Notes under the pieces: model-generated
What the model was told of the DNA's origin: nothing
Databases searched by the model: none
What the model saw: only the letters and a program-made list of their open reading frames with translations
Shown here: positions 30,814-40,748 of the stretch, in pieces
How positions within the stretch are numbered: position 1 is the first letter of the stretch
How the letters are laid out: each line of letters begins with the position of its first letter
From: Alkaliphilus metalliredigens QYMF
GTDB taxonomy: Bacteria > Bacillota > Clostridia > Peptostreptococcales > Natronincolaceae
DNA length: 64,000 bases
Reading direction: 5' to 3'
NCBI RefSeq assembly: GCF_000016985.1
Contig: NC_009633.1
Coordinates: forward strand, 372,001-436,000
Made by a program: the position numbers and the translations under genes

Positions 30814-31077
30814 TTGAAGGACTATATAGAAAAGCGAGCCGTTGAAATCGCAAACTATATTATAAATCAAGGAGCCACCGTCAGACAAACAGCTCGTGTA
30901 TTCGGGGTGAGTAAAAGTACAGTCCACAAAGATGTTACAGAGAGACTTCCGAAGATTAACCCTCTAGTGGCTAATCAAGTGAAAGATATACTTGATACCA
31001 ACAAGGCAGAAAGACACATAAGAGGTGGAAAAGCCACGAGGATGAAATATAAAAGCAAAGATAGAAGAGTGCAGTGA
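30814..31077 (+). CDS. spoIIID: Stage III sporulation protein D (mother-cell transcription factor)
   Basis: 87 residues, TTG start behind AGGGGGG. Small DNA-binding regulator modulating sigma-E and sigma-K genes in the mother cell. Family core intact: YIEKRAVEIANYIINQGATVRQTA, helix-turn-helix VFGVSKSTVHKDVTERLP and the basic C-terminal helix ERHIRGGKATRMKYK. Followed by mbl as in Bacillus. Confidence 0.96.
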   Translation: MKDYIEKRAVEIANYIINQGATVRQTARVFGVSKSTVHKDVTERLPKINPLVANQVKDILDTNKAERHIRGGKATRMKYKSKDRRVQ

Positions 31078-31100
31078 AAAAGTAAAGTGAAAGTAAAGGG

Positions 31101-31131
31101 ATCTCCTCGGTTTTTTTGAGGAGATTTTTTT
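31101..31131 (+). terminator. Terminator of spoIIID
   Basis: ATCTCCTC (31101-31108) pairs with GAGGAGAT (31118-31125), followed by seven T. The next 290 bp to mbl hold A-rich direct repeats and no gene. Confidence 0.85.
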
Positions 31132-31425
31132 ATATGAATTCATATTTTCATGGTTTAAGAGGACCAAAAGTAAAGGAAGACAAAAAAATTAAAAAAATTA
31201 AAAAAAATTAAAGGATTTTGTTTTTTTTTATCGAAACCTATTCATATTGCGTACATATAAGAAGAGACTTAAATCTACTTTTGTGGCAGTCCTTAGTGTG
31301 TTTATCCACAGGGAGTCTTGGTAATATACCGAAGATCAAGAAAGGATATTCAATATACCTTGAGTAAACGAATTAATAACATAAATGGAATGACTAACAG
31401 CGGATTAAAGAAAGCGGGGATAAGT

Positions 31426-32451
31426 ATGTTTGGTTTTGGATCTGATATTGGAATTGATTTAGGTACTGCAAGTGTTTTAGTATTTGTAAAGGGTAAAGGA
31501 ATAGTGTTACAGGAACCATCGGTGGTAGCCATTGATAAGAACACCAACAATATTTTGGCTGTAGGAGAAGAAGCAAGAAGGATGCTAGGAAGAACACCGG
31601 GAAACATCGTGGCCATTAGACCCCTAAAGGATGGTGTGATTTCTGATTATGAAGTGACAGAGAAGATGTTAAGGTACTTTATCCAAAAGACTACGGGAAA
31701 GCGCATTTTCTTTAAACCCAAGATTATTGTGTGTGTACCCAGTGGTGTAACAGAAGTTGAAAAACGAGCTGTAGTAGATGCCACCACAGAGGCTGGGGCC
31801 AGAACAGCGTATTTGATAGAAGAGCCTATTGCTGCGGCCATTGGAGCAGGATTGGATATTTCGATACCAAATGGGCATATGATTGTGGACATTGGAGGCG
31901 GAACCTGTGATGTTGCTGTTATTTCCCTAGGTGGAATTGTGGTCAGTACATCCATTAAGGTAGCTGGAGATAAGTTTGATGAAGCCATTATTCGCCATAT
32001 GCGTAAAAGACATAATATTATGATTGGTGAAAGAACTGCTGAGAATATGAAAATCGAAATCGGTTGCGCATATCCTCGGGCAAAGGAAGTGACCATGGAT
32101 GTTAGGGGGAGAAATCTTGTGTCAGGACTTCCTGTTAACATCAAGATTTCCAGCGAAGAAATATTAGATGCACTGGAGGAATCGGTATCATCCATTGCCG
32201 ATGCCGTACATAGTGTGTTAGAAAAAACACCACCGGAGTTAGCTGCGGATATTAGTGATCAAGGGATCGTCATGACTGGTGGTGGTGCACTCTTGTGGGG
32301 GCTAGATAAGTTGATTTCAAAAAGAACAGGAATTCCTGTTTATATTGCAGAAGATGCGATTTCCTGTGTGGCTAAGGGAACCGGGCAGGCATTAGATTCC
32401 ATACATCTTTTAGAATCAGGTGCAAATGCCAAAAGAGGTGGCAGACGATAA
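31426..32451 (+). CDS. mbl: MreB-family actin homologue (Mbl)
   Basis: 341 residues from ATG 31426. The frame is open to 31318, but MreB proteins start with [13 protein letters not shown] as here. Actin-fold motifs: phosphate 1 [13 protein letters not shown], connect/phosphate 2 [19 protein letters not shown], adenosine [15 protein letters not shown]. Forms membrane-bound filaments that steer elongation wall synthesis. Placed after spoIIID and before the flagellar rod genes, the Bacillus mbl position, hence the name; mreB versus mbl cannot be separated by motif. Confidence 0.92.
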   Translation: MFGFGSDIGIDLGTASVLVFVKGKGIVLQEPSVVAIDKNTNNILAVGEEARRMLGRTPGNIVAIRPLKDGVISDYEVTEKMLRYFIQKTTGKRIFFKPKIIVCVPSGVTEVEKRAVVDATTEAGARTAYLIEEPIAAAIGAGLDISIPNGHMIVDIGGGTCDVAVISLGGIVVSTSIKVAGDKFDEAIIRHMRKRHNIMIGERTAENMKIEIGCAYPRAKEVTMDVRGRNLVSGLPVNIKISSEEILDALEESVSSIADAVHSVLEKTPPELAADISDQGIVMTGGGALLWGLDKLISKRTGIPVYIAEDAISCVAKGTGQALDSIHLLESGANAKRGGRR

Positions 32452-32524
32452 GGGGTAAAAGTAGAAGAGCTACCTAATAGAACCAACAGATTCAATCACG
32501 ATAATATAATCAAACTAGAAATGT

Positions 32525-32557
32525 ATAGGAATCCTGGCGCCAAAGGATTCCTATGTT
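32525..32557 (+). terminator. Probable terminator of mbl
   Basis: ATAGGAATCCT (32525-32535) pairs perfectly with AGGATTCCTAT (32544-32554); the following T run is short (GTTTAT). Confidence 0.6.
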
Positions 32558-32653
32558 TATGCCAGGAAGTTGGATTTAAAAGTTTGAGTTGTATTGATGT
32601 AATGAGTAAGGCAGTCTATGAGTTCAAACAGGGGTTAGGTTTTAGGGGGGATT

Positions 32654-33361
32654 ATGATTAAAAAAGCAATTGAATTAAAAAATGTTAGAAAAGTGTACCG
32701 GGTAGGTGAAGAAAAGGTCATCGCATTGAATGATATATCATTTTCGGTAGACTATGGAGAGGTTTGCTGTTTATTGGGGACTTCCGGCTCTGGAAAGTCC
32801 ACCCTATTAAATATGATGGCGGGGCTTGAAAAACCCACAAGGGGACAGGTGATTGTCAATGGAAGACATGTGGAGAAAATGGATGAGAATCGATTGGTTC
32901 AATTCAGACAGAAAAATATTGGGTTTGTCTTTCAGTCCTATAATCTTTTGCCAACATTAACCGCCATAGAAAATGTGAGTTTACCCCTTACCTTTAGAGG
33001 GGTGAACAAAAAAATAAGAGAGCGGTTGGCAGTGGAAATGTTAGAGGCTGTGGGATTAAAAACCCATATTAAACACAAGCCAACTCAAATGAGTGGCGGA
33101 CAGCAACAAAGGGTTGGGATTGCCAGAGCATTCGTGACAAAGGCACCCATTATTTTTGCCGATGAGCCAACGGGAAATTTAGACTCCAAGACAACTGATG
33201 AAGTATTAAAACTGATGCTTCGATTAGTTAAGGAGAATAATCAAGCACTTGTTTTAGTGACTCATGATAAGGGTATCTCTAAATTTGCCCACAAAGTATA
33301 CTATATGTTAGATGGAAATATTGAAAAAGTCGAAGTGAACAGCTCGAAAATGGGGGGATAA
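32654..33361 (+). CDS. ABC transporter ATP-binding protein (MacB/LolD type)
   Basis: 235 residues. Walker A GTSGSGKST (about 42-50), Q-loop FVFQSYNLLP, signature MSGGQQQR, Walker B IIFADEPTGNLDS and H-loop LVTHD. The TGNLDS extension is the mark of the MacB/LolD/FtsE subgroup that powers mechanotransmission rather than classic import. Followed within 4 bp by a secreted repeat protein and then a MacB-type permease, so the three genes form a unit inserted between mbl and flgF. Confidence 0.92.
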   Translation: MIKKAIELKNVRKVYRVGEEKVIALNDISFSVDYGEVCCLLGTSGSGKSTLLNMMAGLEKPTRGQVIVNGRHVEKMDENRLVQFRQKNIGFVFQSYNLLPTLTAIENVSLPLTFRGVNKKIRERLAVEMLEAVGLKTHIKHKPTQMSGGQQQRVGIARAFVTKAPIIFADEPTGNLDSKTTDEVLKLMLRLVKENNQALVLVTHDKGISKFAHKVYYMLDGNIEKVEVNSSKMGG

Positions 33362-33364
33362 AAC

Positions 33365-35389
33365 ATGAAGAAAAGAATAAATAAGATATCTATAATATTA
33401 TTATTAATCTTGATACTGCAACCATTTAGCGGATATGCACAGGATCGAATACAAGATGCTAATCTAGTGATTGGTAGAAACTATAAGGTTCCTGTTTTAC
33501 AGGCGGGAAATGAAGAGAGACTATCTATACCAATTGAAAACACCACATCTGGTGAAGCGTATAGTATATATGTTTCACCGATAATTGATGACCCGGCTGA
33601 ATTTCCTTTTGTAATAGATCAAATGATACCTAGTCGGCGGATTGCTGCCATTGCAGGAAAAACGCGTGAAAATGTTCATTTTAATTTCCAAGTACGGTCA
33701 AATATAGAGCCTAAAACATATCCGATTCAATTCAATATTGAATATACATTGCCTAGCGGAAACATCGCTAAAACTTCAGAGACAATATATATACAAATAG
33801 AAAATGACCAAGAAGTCCCGAATCTAAGGTTGAACCTGATGAAAATGGCTCAGGATAAGCTAGTAGCAGGACAAAATCAACCTGTGACATTAACAATTGA
33901 AAATACAGGGGATTTAGTAGCTAAGAATATTGAGGTGCAATTGACTGGCGTGGAAGCCAATGGCATCAGTCTAATCACACCGATTGATACTCATAAAATT
34001 GATCAGATGGAAGGAAAAGAGAAAAAAGAGGTTTTCTACACAATTGTAGCAGATGATAATTTAGAGGATGGAACTTATGTTTTAGATCTGATTATGAAAT
34101 ACAAGGATGAATATAATAAAGCTTACGAAGGTGAAAGCAAGGTACGTATTCCTGTAGTTGCAAGTAGTAGCGTGGAGACGAGTTTCTCTTTAGAAAAACT
34201 TAATTATCCAGAAACTGCCATTGAACCACATACTGATTTCACCATATCCTTTGATTTGAAAAATACTGGAGCAGAAGATGCACAGAAAGTTAAAGTCAGT
34301 ATTGATGGTGGCGAAGGAATCCTGCCTAAGTCTATGCCAATTAAAAACATTGGTAATCTAGTAGCAGGTAAACAACAACCTGTAGAGTTTACTCTTTTTG
34401 CCAAGGAGGGTATTGAAGACAAAAATTATCCCATTCAAATTACTGTAGAGTATGAGACCGATAGTGGTCGAACCAAAGAGATGAAATCCTTCGAACAATA
34501 TGTTGGTGTATTTGTTAAGGATAAAAAAACATCTGCCGGAGCTCCTAAAATTATTGTTGATCAATATGATTATGATGGAGAGTATGTTAAGGCGGGAGAA
34601 CCCTTTGACTTGACGGTTTCATTTTTGAACACCAATCATGAAAAAACAGTCAAGAACATTCGGGTGAGTATTTCTTCCACTGGAGATGTTTTTGCACCGG
34701 TGACGGGAAGCAACTCTTTTTTCATTTCGGAAATTACATCCCAGGGGAGTACAATGAAAAATATTTCATTGAGACCTAAGGTGGATGCAGAGTATGATAC
34801 CCATAACTTATTTATAGACATAGAGTATGAGGATGACCAAGGAGAGGCCTATAGTGTCAAGGAAATGGTGGGAATTCCAGTTGTACAAAATGTCACATTG
34901 ATGATAGATGAGGTCATGACTTCACCGGAGAACTACTCAGGAAATCCAACGGCACTATCGGTGGAATTTTATAATACTGGTAGGGCTCTCATTAGAAATT
35001 TAGTGATACGAACTGAAGGGGATATTGATATCACCGAAGGAAGCTTATATATAGGCAATCTAGAGCCTGGAAAAAACAATTATTATGATGTGACAGTCAC
35101 CCCTAGGGAACCAGGCACAACAACCGGCCGTATGATCTTTGAGTACGATGATGAGATTGATCAACATTATGTGGTAGAGAAGGAATTCTCTATTGAAGTA
35201 ATGGATCAAATGGAAATGTATCCACCGGATGATTTTGGTGAGTTTGAAGAGTTTAATGAGCAATCAAACAGCCCCATGATTCGGATCGTAGTAGGCGGAG
35301 GAATGCTGCTGTTGGTGATTGGTGGATTTGTGTGGCGGAGAAGAAAGAAAAGAAGAGCGGAGGCAGAGGAAGTGGAAGCCTATGAATAG
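33365..35389 (+). CDS. Secreted, membrane-anchored protein with repeated Ig-like (CARDB/COG1361-type) domains
   Basis: 674 residues: signal peptide (about 1-26), four to five repeated beta-sandwich segments each with a motif like PVTLTIENTGDLVAKNIEVQL, FTISFDLKNTGAEDAQKVKV or LSVEFYNTGRALIRNLVIR, then a C-terminal membrane helix (about 635-655) and a basic RRRKKRR tail. These repeats resemble CARDB/S-layer-like adhesion modules. Sitting between an ABC ATPase and a MacB-like permease, it probably acts as the extracytoplasmic adaptor of the pump, replacing the MacA role; that is inference. Confidence 0.75.
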   Translation: MKKRINKISIILLLILILQPFSGYAQDRIQDANLVIGRNYKVPVLQAGNEERLSIPIENTTSGEAYSIYVSPIIDDPAEFPFVIDQMIPSRRIAAIAGKTRENVHFNFQVRSNIEPKTYPIQFNIEYTLPSGNIAKTSETIYIQIENDQEVPNLRLNLMKMAQDKLVAGQNQPVTLTIENTGDLVAKNIEVQLTGVEANGISLITPIDTHKIDQMEGKEKKEVFYTIVADDNLEDGTYVLDLIMKYKDEYNKAYEGESKVRIPVVASSSVETSFSLEKLNYPETAIEPHTDFTISFDLKNTGAEDAQKVKVSIDGGEGILPKSMPIKNIGNLVAGKQQPVEFTLFAKEGIEDKNYPIQITVEYETDSGRTKEMKSFEQYVGVFVKDKKTSAGAPKIIVDQYDYDGEYVKAGEPFDLTVSFLNTNHEKTVKNIRVSISSTGDVFAPVTGSNSFFISEITSQGSTMKNISLRPKVDAEYDTHNLFIDIEYEDDQGEAYSVKEMVGIPVVQNVTLMIDEVMTSPENYSGNPTALSVEFYNTGRALIRNLVIRTEGDIDITEGSLYIGNLEPGKNNYYDVTVTPREPGTTTGRMIFEYDDEIDQHYVVEKEFSIEVMDQMEMYPPDDFGEFEEFNEQSNSPMIRIVVGGGMLLLVIGGFVWRRRKKRRAEAEEVEAYE

Positions 35390-36731
35390 CCTAGACTTAT
35401 TTAAAATGGCTTTGGATAATCTTCTTAGGCGAAAGACCAGGACGGTGCTCACAGTATTGGGTGTGGTCATTGGAACCAGCTCCATTGTTGTGATGCTTTC
35501 CCTAGGGATTGCCATGAATGAGGGATTTAAAGATCAATTATCTAATATGGGAGATCTAACCATGATTGATGTCCACAACTATGGAGGATATGATGGAGAT
35601 GGACGTTCTAGCCAAAGTAAGCAGGTGCATCTAAATGATGATGCAGTCCGACGATTTAAACAAATTCCAAAGGTGCAAGGGGTTATGGCCACTAAATCAG
35701 CCTATATGAAGATGGCAGCTGGAAACATGGTGGGCTATGTACCCATCATCGGGATTGATCCCCTGGTGATGGAGGCCTTCGGCTTTAAAGTAGCTGAGGG
35801 ACGCATATTGATGCCCACTGACAAGGAATCCATCGTGTTTGGTAAAAATATTGCCATGAATATGTATAATCCTAGACTCAGAAATGCCCAAAGAGGGGGC
35901 TGGGGAAATGAACAGCCCCAGGTTAATTTGATTAGCAATCGTCTGGAGCTCACCACCAATATGGAATATGGTGAAGTGAGGAATGTGGGGCAAGAAACCG
36001 ATCAAAGCTATACACCCCCGAAGCCCCATAATGTGCAAGGGGTGGGGATTTTAGAAGAAAGCTTTAGTGAGAAGGATTATAATGCCTATATGAATATCAC
36101 GGCCCTAGAAAAAATATTAGAAGAGGATCGGCGGGCCAATCGTCAGGATCGGTCCATGGGCAATATGCGCCAGAATGAAAATGACTATGAACGGGTGAGT
36201 ATCAAAGTAAATGAAATCGATGATGTGCTAGGGGTTCAAGAAATTGTAAAGGATATGGGATTTCAAGCCTTTAGTTTAACCGACATGTTAAACTCAATGC
36301 AGGAAACTGCTCAAACAATACAAATGGTTCTGGGAGGTATTGGTGCAGTGAGTTTATTTGTAGCTGCCATAGGGATTACGAATACCATGATCATGAGTAT
36401 ATATGAAAGAACAAGAGAGATCGGGATTATTAAAGTCCTAGGGGCAAACTTATCAGATATTCGAAAGCTTTTCCTGATTGAAGCAGCCATGATTGGACTT
36501 TTAGGCGGAATAATGGGCCTGGTGTTAAGCTATACCATTTCCTTTGGATTAAATAAAATCAATGTTGGCTTCATGGGACCAGGAGGCGGAGATACAGCAA
36601 TATCAATCATTCCAATTCAATTATCCCTGGCAGCTGTTGCCTTTGCCACGGTGATCGGTATTGTTTCAGGGTATTCCCCAGCTAGAAGGGCCATGAAATT
36701 AAGTGCTTTAGAGGCCATCAAATCAGAGTAA
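35382..36731 (+). CDS. MacB/FtsX-type ABC transporter permease
   Basis: 449 residues from ATG 35382, which has GAGGAAG and overlaps the previous stop by 8 bp; the frame is open to 35319 only inside the previous gene. Topology is MacB-like: one N-terminal helix (LTVLGVVIGTSSIVVMLSLG), a large extracytoplasmic MacB_PCD domain (about 45-310), then three helices (FVAAIGITNTMIMSIYERTREIGIIKVLGA is the FtsX core). Works with the ATPase two genes upstream. Substrate unknown. Confidence 0.88.
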   Translation: MNSLDLFKMALDNLLRRKTRTVLTVLGVVIGTSSIVVMLSLGIAMNEGFKDQLSNMGDLTMIDVHNYGGYDGDGRSSQSKQVHLNDDAVRRFKQIPKVQGVMATKSAYMKMAAGNMVGYVPIIGIDPLVMEAFGFKVAEGRILMPTDKESIVFGKNIAMNMYNPRLRNAQRGGWGNEQPQVNLISNRLELTTNMEYGEVRNVGQETDQSYTPPKPHNVQGVGILEESFSEKDYNAYMNITALEKILEEDRRANRQDRSMGNMRQNENDYERVSIKVNEIDDVLGVQEIVKDMGFQAFSLTDMLNSMQETAQTIQMVLGGIGAVSLFVAAIGITNTMIMSIYERTREIGIIKVLGANLSDIRKLFLIEAAMIGLLGGIMGLVLSYTISFGLNKINVGFMGPGGGDTAISIIPIQLSLAAVAFATVIGIVSGYSPARRAMKLSALEAIKSE

Positions 36732-36814
36732 AATCAGCATGTTTTCTAGATGTAATACAGCACTTCCAGTAAGAGGAAGTAAAAAGAATAAAAAATATTG
36801 TGGAAAGGCCTTTA

Positions 36815-36838
36815 TAAAGTAGCCCTTAATGCCGATAT
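36815..36838 (+). promoter_or_regulatory. Candidate sigma-D (flagellar) promoter of flgF
   Basis: GCCGATAT at 36831-36838 is a perfect sigma-D -10. TAAA at 36815-36818 gives a 12-bp spacer, shorter than the usual 14-16. It lies 40 bp before the flgF start. Confidence 0.5.
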
Positions 36839-36877
36839 AAATTGATAGAGAAGAATAGAAAGTTCGAGGTGTACATT

Positions 36878-37969
36878 ATGTTTAGAGGACTTTACACAGC
36901 AACCTCTGGAATGCAAACGGCTCAGAGAAAGCTAGATGTCACATCAAATAATATAGCCAACATAAATACAACCGGTTTTAAAAAGGATGTTGTTGCGGCT
37001 GAAAGCTTTCCAGAGGTATTGATTCGAAAGATCAACCATGATATTCGTCCAAGGCCATTTAATTTAAATTCTGGAGTTGAAGTGACCAGAGAAGGAGAAG
37101 CCCTTGGATTGTCAACGGATGCAGGGTTCTTTCGGGTGGAAACAGATCAAGGAATCAGTCATAATCGTGAGGCGAGTTTTGCCCCGGATGAAGATGGATT
37201 CTTACGAACCTATCGAAGAGATCTTAATGGCGAGATTGATGCTTCACGAGGAAACTATTTACTAGATGCCACAGGACAACGGGTCCAAGTAGATAATGGA
37301 AATCTAGAGGTAAACAACCAGGGACAGCTCACTTTTGGTGGTGGTGCCACCAATTTACTCTATCGACCATTGGGGCATGTGCTGGGGACTATGAATAGTG
37401 GTGTACGCATTCAAAAAATAGAGACAAACTTTGCCCAGGGGGCAGTTGCTGAAACCGCCAATCCCTTAGATGTGGCTTTAAATGGACAAGGATTCTTTAG
37501 AATATTAACTCCTAATGGAGAAATGTATACACGAAATGGAAATTTCACAATGAGTAATGAAGGTCAATTAGTGACCACAGAGGGACATGAAGTAGAGGGA
37601 AATGCTGGGGCCATTACATTTAACGAAGCCCAATTGATGGCAGCGGAAAACATTCAAATCACCGACAAAGGAGAGATCCTCTTAGATGGCGTTGTAGTAG
37701 ACCAAATTCAGATTGTTAACATCAACAATGTGAAGGACTTAAGAAAGCATGGACAGTCCTATTATTACGGAGAAGAAGGCTTTGAACTAGAGTTAGCTCC
37801 CTTCGAAGGTGAAGTGCTCCAAGGGTATTTAGAGGAATCGAATATTAACAGCATTCAAGAAATGGTGGAAATGATTAGCACATTTAGAGATTATGAAGCA
37901 AACCAAAAAGTAGTACAGGCCTATGATGAGATTCTACAGAAGGCGGTTGGTGAAATCGGGAAGTTGTAG
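36878..37969 (+). CDS. flgF: Flagellar hook-basal body protein (FlgF/FlhO-like rod protein)
   Basis: 363 residues from ATG 36878 (GAGGTG site; frame opens at 36842). N-terminal rod motif FRGLYTATSGMQTAQRKLDVTSNNIANINTTGFKK and C-terminal motif YLEESNINSIQEMVEMISTFRDYEANQKVVQAYDEI mark the axial family; the middle ANPLDVALNGQGFF is the FlgE/F/G core. Bacillus FlhO is about 270 residues, so there is roughly 90 residues of extra sequence between residues 60 and 170. Forms a proximal rod segment. Confidence 0.88.
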   Translation: MFRGLYTATSGMQTAQRKLDVTSNNIANINTTGFKKDVVAAESFPEVLIRKINHDIRPRPFNLNSGVEVTREGEALGLSTDAGFFRVETDQGISHNREASFAPDEDGFLRTYRRDLNGEIDASRGNYLLDATGQRVQVDNGNLEVNNQGQLTFGGGATNLLYRPLGHVLGTMNSGVRIQKIETNFAQGAVAETANPLDVALNGQGFFRILTPNGEMYTRNGNFTMSNEGQLVTTEGHEVEGNAGAITFNEAQLMAAENIQITDKGEILLDGVVVDQIQIVNINNVKDLRKHGQSYYYGEEGFELELAPFEGEVLQGYLEESNINSIQEMVEMISTFRDYEANQKVVQAYDEILQKAVGEIGKL

Positions 37970-38018
37970 TGATGAGGGAGAAACAAAAAAAGCGTACTAT
38001 TAATTAGGAGGAAAAACA

Positions 38019-38813
38019 ATGAGAGCATTATGGACCGCTGCTTCTGGGATGAAGGCTCAGCAATTAAACATTGATACGGTTGCAAATAATATGGCCAATG
38101 TTAACACCACGGCATATAAGGCGCAACGAACCGAGTTTAAGGATTTATTATATGCCAACATGAAAAGAACTAATTTAAATAATGGACAAGGAAGTCCTGT
38201 CAATTTACAGGTAGGTCATGGGGTGATGCCGGTGGCGACTTCTAGAATGTTTACAACAGGGAATTTAGAGCAGACTGCCAATCCATTGGATGTTGCCATC
38301 GATGGAGAGGGTTTCCTGGCCATTGAAGGCCCTAATGGAGAGATTTACTACACAAGGGATGGTAGCCTCAAGTTCAGCGTAGAGATGGATGAGATGCGTC
38401 TTGTGACCTCTGAGGGCTATACAGTGCTTTCGGACTTTGACTTCGAAATTATTTTTGATGAAGGTATGAAAAATATTGCAATTTCTGAAGGTGGTGTCAT
38501 CACTGCAGAAAATGAGTTTGGGGATATTGAAGAACTAGATACAATCAAGTTAGTGAAATTTTTAAACCCCCAGGGCCTTGAATCAGTAGGGCGGAACCTG
38601 TACAAGGAAACAGTGGCCTCGGGAGAAGAAATCCCAATGGAGGGGGAAGGTCGTACCAGTAGTATTTTACAGGGTTTCTTAGAAACCTCTAACGTGCAAA
38701 TCGTAGATGAGATGGTGAAAATGATTACGGCACAAAGAGCCTATGAAACAAGCTCTAAGACCATCCAAACTGCAGATGAGATGCTAGGGATGGCAAATAA
38801 CCTTAGAAGGTAA
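38019..38813 (+). CDS. flgG: Flagellar basal-body rod protein (FlgG/FlhP)
   Basis: 264 residues, standard FlgG length, with MRALWTAASGMKAQQLNIDTVANNMANVNTTAYKA at the N-terminus, ANPLDVAIDGEGFLAIEGPNGE in the core and the C-terminal GFLETSNVQIVDEMVKMITAQRAYETSSKTIQTADEML. Distal rod component. Follows flgF by 49 bp with an AGGAGG site. Confidence 0.93.
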   Translation: MRALWTAASGMKAQQLNIDTVANNMANVNTTAYKAQRTEFKDLLYANMKRTNLNNGQGSPVNLQVGHGVMPVATSRMFTTGNLEQTANPLDVAIDGEGFLAIEGPNGEIYYTRDGSLKFSVEMDEMRLVTSEGYTVLSDFDFEIIFDEGMKNIAISEGGVITAENEFGDIEELDTIKLVKFLNPQGLESVGRNLYKETVASGEEIPMEGEGRTSSILQGFLETSNVQIVDEMVKMITAQRAYETSSKTIQTADEMLGMANNLRR

Positions 38814-38843
38814 TAAATAGGAGTACTGAAGGGAAGAATAATC

Positions 38844-39215
38844 ATGAATCCAATGAATGCTATACATAGATATGTTCCGACGAAATCAGCTCCTGAACTT
38901 AAGGGAAACGAAGATGCCCAGGGTCTAAAGGAAGTCACCCAGGATTTCGAGGCGGTTTTCATTAACATGATGCTTAAGCAAATGAGAGCCACCGTTTCTG
39001 AAGGGGGCTTGACTGAAAAGAGCTATGGCAGAGGAATCTTCGAAGAGATGCAGGATGAAAACATGGCTGAGGTCATGAGTAAAGGTCGCGGGATTGGCAT
39101 CGCCCAGGAGCTTTATCGTCAATTGTCTCATCATGTTCAACCGAGAGCCACAGTTTCTCAAGAGGCATCTAATCAGGAGACTGAAGCAATAGACGAAGTT
39201 GTGACAGAAGATTAA
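38844..39215 (+). CDS. flgJ: Rod-binding protein (FlgJ N-terminal-type)
   Basis: 123 residues matching only the rod-capping half of FlgJ: LKEVTQDFEAVFINMMLKQMRATV, GRGIFEEMQDENMAEVMSKGRGIGIAQELYRQL. The muramidase half found in Gammaproteobacterial FlgJ is absent, as is normal for Clostridia. Assists export or capping of the rod formed by the two preceding gene products. Confidence 0.88.
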   Translation: MNPMNAIHRYVPTKSAPELKGNEDAQGLKEVTQDFEAVFINMMLKQMRATVSEGGLTEKSYGRGIFEEMQDENMAEVMSKGRGIGIAQELYRQLSHHVQPRATVSQEASNQETEAIDEVVTED

Positions 39216-39233
39216 AAACAGGAGGCTTGCCCT

Positions 39234-39677
39234 ATGGAATTGAACAATATAGAAATTCAAAAAATAATTCCCCATCGTTATCCATTTCTATTAGTAGATA
39301 AAATGGTGGAAGTCGAGCTAGGGAAAAGAGGGGTGGGCATTAAAAATGTTACTGCCAATGAACCCTTTTTTCAAGGACACTTTCCAGGTAACCCAATTAT
39401 GCCAGGGGTACTGATGACAGAAGCACTGGCCCAGGTGGCAGCGCTTATCTGTATGGGTCTAGAAGAAAACAAAGGAAAGCTCGGTGTGTTTACTGGGATC
39501 GATAAGTGTAAGTTTCGTAGACAAGTAGTACCAGGGGATGTATTGAGATTAGAAATTGAAATGACGGCACTACGCCGGGGAATTGGAAAAGCAGAAGGAA
39601 AGGCCTATGTAGGAGAAGAACTAGCCTGCAGTGCCAGCCTGACATTTGCATTGATTAATCCTAATACTGATAAATAA
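39234..39677 (+). CDS. fabZ: (3R)-hydroxyacyl-ACP dehydratase
   Basis: 147-residue hot-dog-fold dehydratase of type II fatty acid synthesis. Catalytic His in [14 protein letters not shown] and Glu in [20 protein letters not shown] are present. Adjacent to flagellar genes as ywpB is next to flhP in Bacillus. A terminator follows. Confidence 0.96.
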   Translation: MELNNIEIQKIIPHRYPFLLVDKMVEVELGKRGVGIKNVTANEPFFQGHFPGNPIMPGVLMTEALAQVAALICMGLEENKGKLGVFTGIDKCKFRRQVVPGDVLRLEIEMTALRRGIGKAEGKAYVGEELACSASLTFALINPNTDK

Positions 39678-39724
39678 GTCATCGAAATAATGTGAACTGT
39701 CTCAATAAAACATCATATAATACA

Positions 39725-39759
39725 AAAAATTCTTAGGAGCTAATCCTGGGGATTTTTTT
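39725..39759 (+). terminator. Terminator of fabZ
   Basis: A 14-bp stem including G-T wobble pairs joins AAAAATTCTTAGGA (39725-39738) to TCCTGGGGATTTTT (39744-39757), ending in a T run. Confidence 0.75.
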
Positions 39760-39784
39760 ATGCCTTAAAACCTCCCTGAACCTC

Positions 39785-39830
39785 CGGTGCCTGACACCAA
39801 CTTATAAACTTGTTTACATTTAGCAATAAA
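39785..39830. repeat. REP-like element, copy 1 (5' flank of transposase gene)
   Basis: Contains GGTGCCTGACACCAACTTAT and AACTTGTTT. GGTG/CACC can form a small hairpin. Same core occurs at several sites to 45.6 kb. Confidence 0.7.
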
Positions 39831-39884
39831 TGTAGTAAAATATCAACAAGATTAATAAAAACAATTTCGTTGATGGAGGTAGCC

Positions 39885-40724
39885 ATGGGGAGAAAGCCAA
39901 GGGTAGAATATAAGGGCGCGATATACCATGTGATAAAGAGGGGAAATAATAGAGAATATATCTTCCAAAACCGGGAGGATAAAGAAAGTCTTTTAGCCTG
40001 TTTAGAAGATGCAAACAAAGAGGAAGTGTTTAATTTATTAGGGTATGTGATCATGGATAATCACTACCATTTGATGATAGAAACAAAAGAAAAGCCTCTT
40101 CATAAGATTATGCAAAAGGTGAATAATACATACAGCAAAAACTACAACAAAAGGCATAAACGATCAGACCATGTTTTTGGAGGGAGATATAAAGGGATTT
40201 TAGTCAAGGATGACAAATACTTATTTTCTTTGCTGAGATACATCCACTATAATCCAGTTAGAGCTAAAATGTGTGAAAACATAGCCCAATACAACTGGAG
40301 TAGTGATCAATTTTATCGTAATAACATTAAAAAACAGGTGCATATCGATAAGATATTGAATATGTTTTCTCCTAATCGAAGAATGGCCCTGGAGGCATAT
40401 GAAAGATTCATGGATCAAAAGGAGCCAATCATCAAAGCAAAGGACTTCTATGAAGAAGGGCATGAAATAGGAGAATTAGAAAAGGAAAACAACTCTAGCC
40501 CTACTGAGAGTCGAAATAATAATAAAAATTTAGATGAAATTCTAAGAGACGTGGTTGATAATGAAGACGATTTTCAACTTATTAAGTCTGGATCAAGAAA
40601 AAGATATTTGAGAAATTACAAAATCAGTTATGTAAAAGCCGCTGTAGAACAGGGCTATACATTTAAAGAAATAGGTAACCACGTTGAGGTATCAGCTGTA
40701 GCAGCTAATAAAATGGTGCAATGA
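39885..40724 (+). CDS. REP-associated tyrosine transposase (Y1/IS200-like, RAYT)
   Basis: 279 residues from ATG 39885 (GGAGGT site; the frame opens at 39810). Y1-type HUH nuclease: N-terminal GRKPRVEYKGAIYHVIKRGNNR, HUH motif in DNHYHLMIE and the catalytic tyrosine region LRYIHYNPVRAKM. The C-terminal third adds a helix-turn-helix-like region (AAVEQGYTFKEIGNHVEVSAVAAN). Such RAYTs act on short palindromic repeats scattered nearby rather than on a classic IS, and such repeats flank this gene on both sides. Confidence 0.88.
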   Translation: MGRKPRVEYKGAIYHVIKRGNNREYIFQNREDKESLLACLEDANKEEVFNLLGYVIMDNHYHLMIETKEKPLHKIMQKVNNTYSKNYNKRHKRSDHVFGGRYKGILVKDDKYLFSLLRYIHYNPVRAKMCENIAQYNWSSDQFYRNNIKKQVHIDKILNMFSPNRRMALEAYERFMDQKEPIIKAKDFYEEGHEIGELEKENNSSPTESRNNNKNLDEILRDVVDNEDDFQLIKSGSRKRYLRNYKISYVKAAVEQGYTFKEIGNHVEVSAVAANKMVQ

Positions 40725-40748
40725 GGCATCTATCATTTCTAACGTCTT

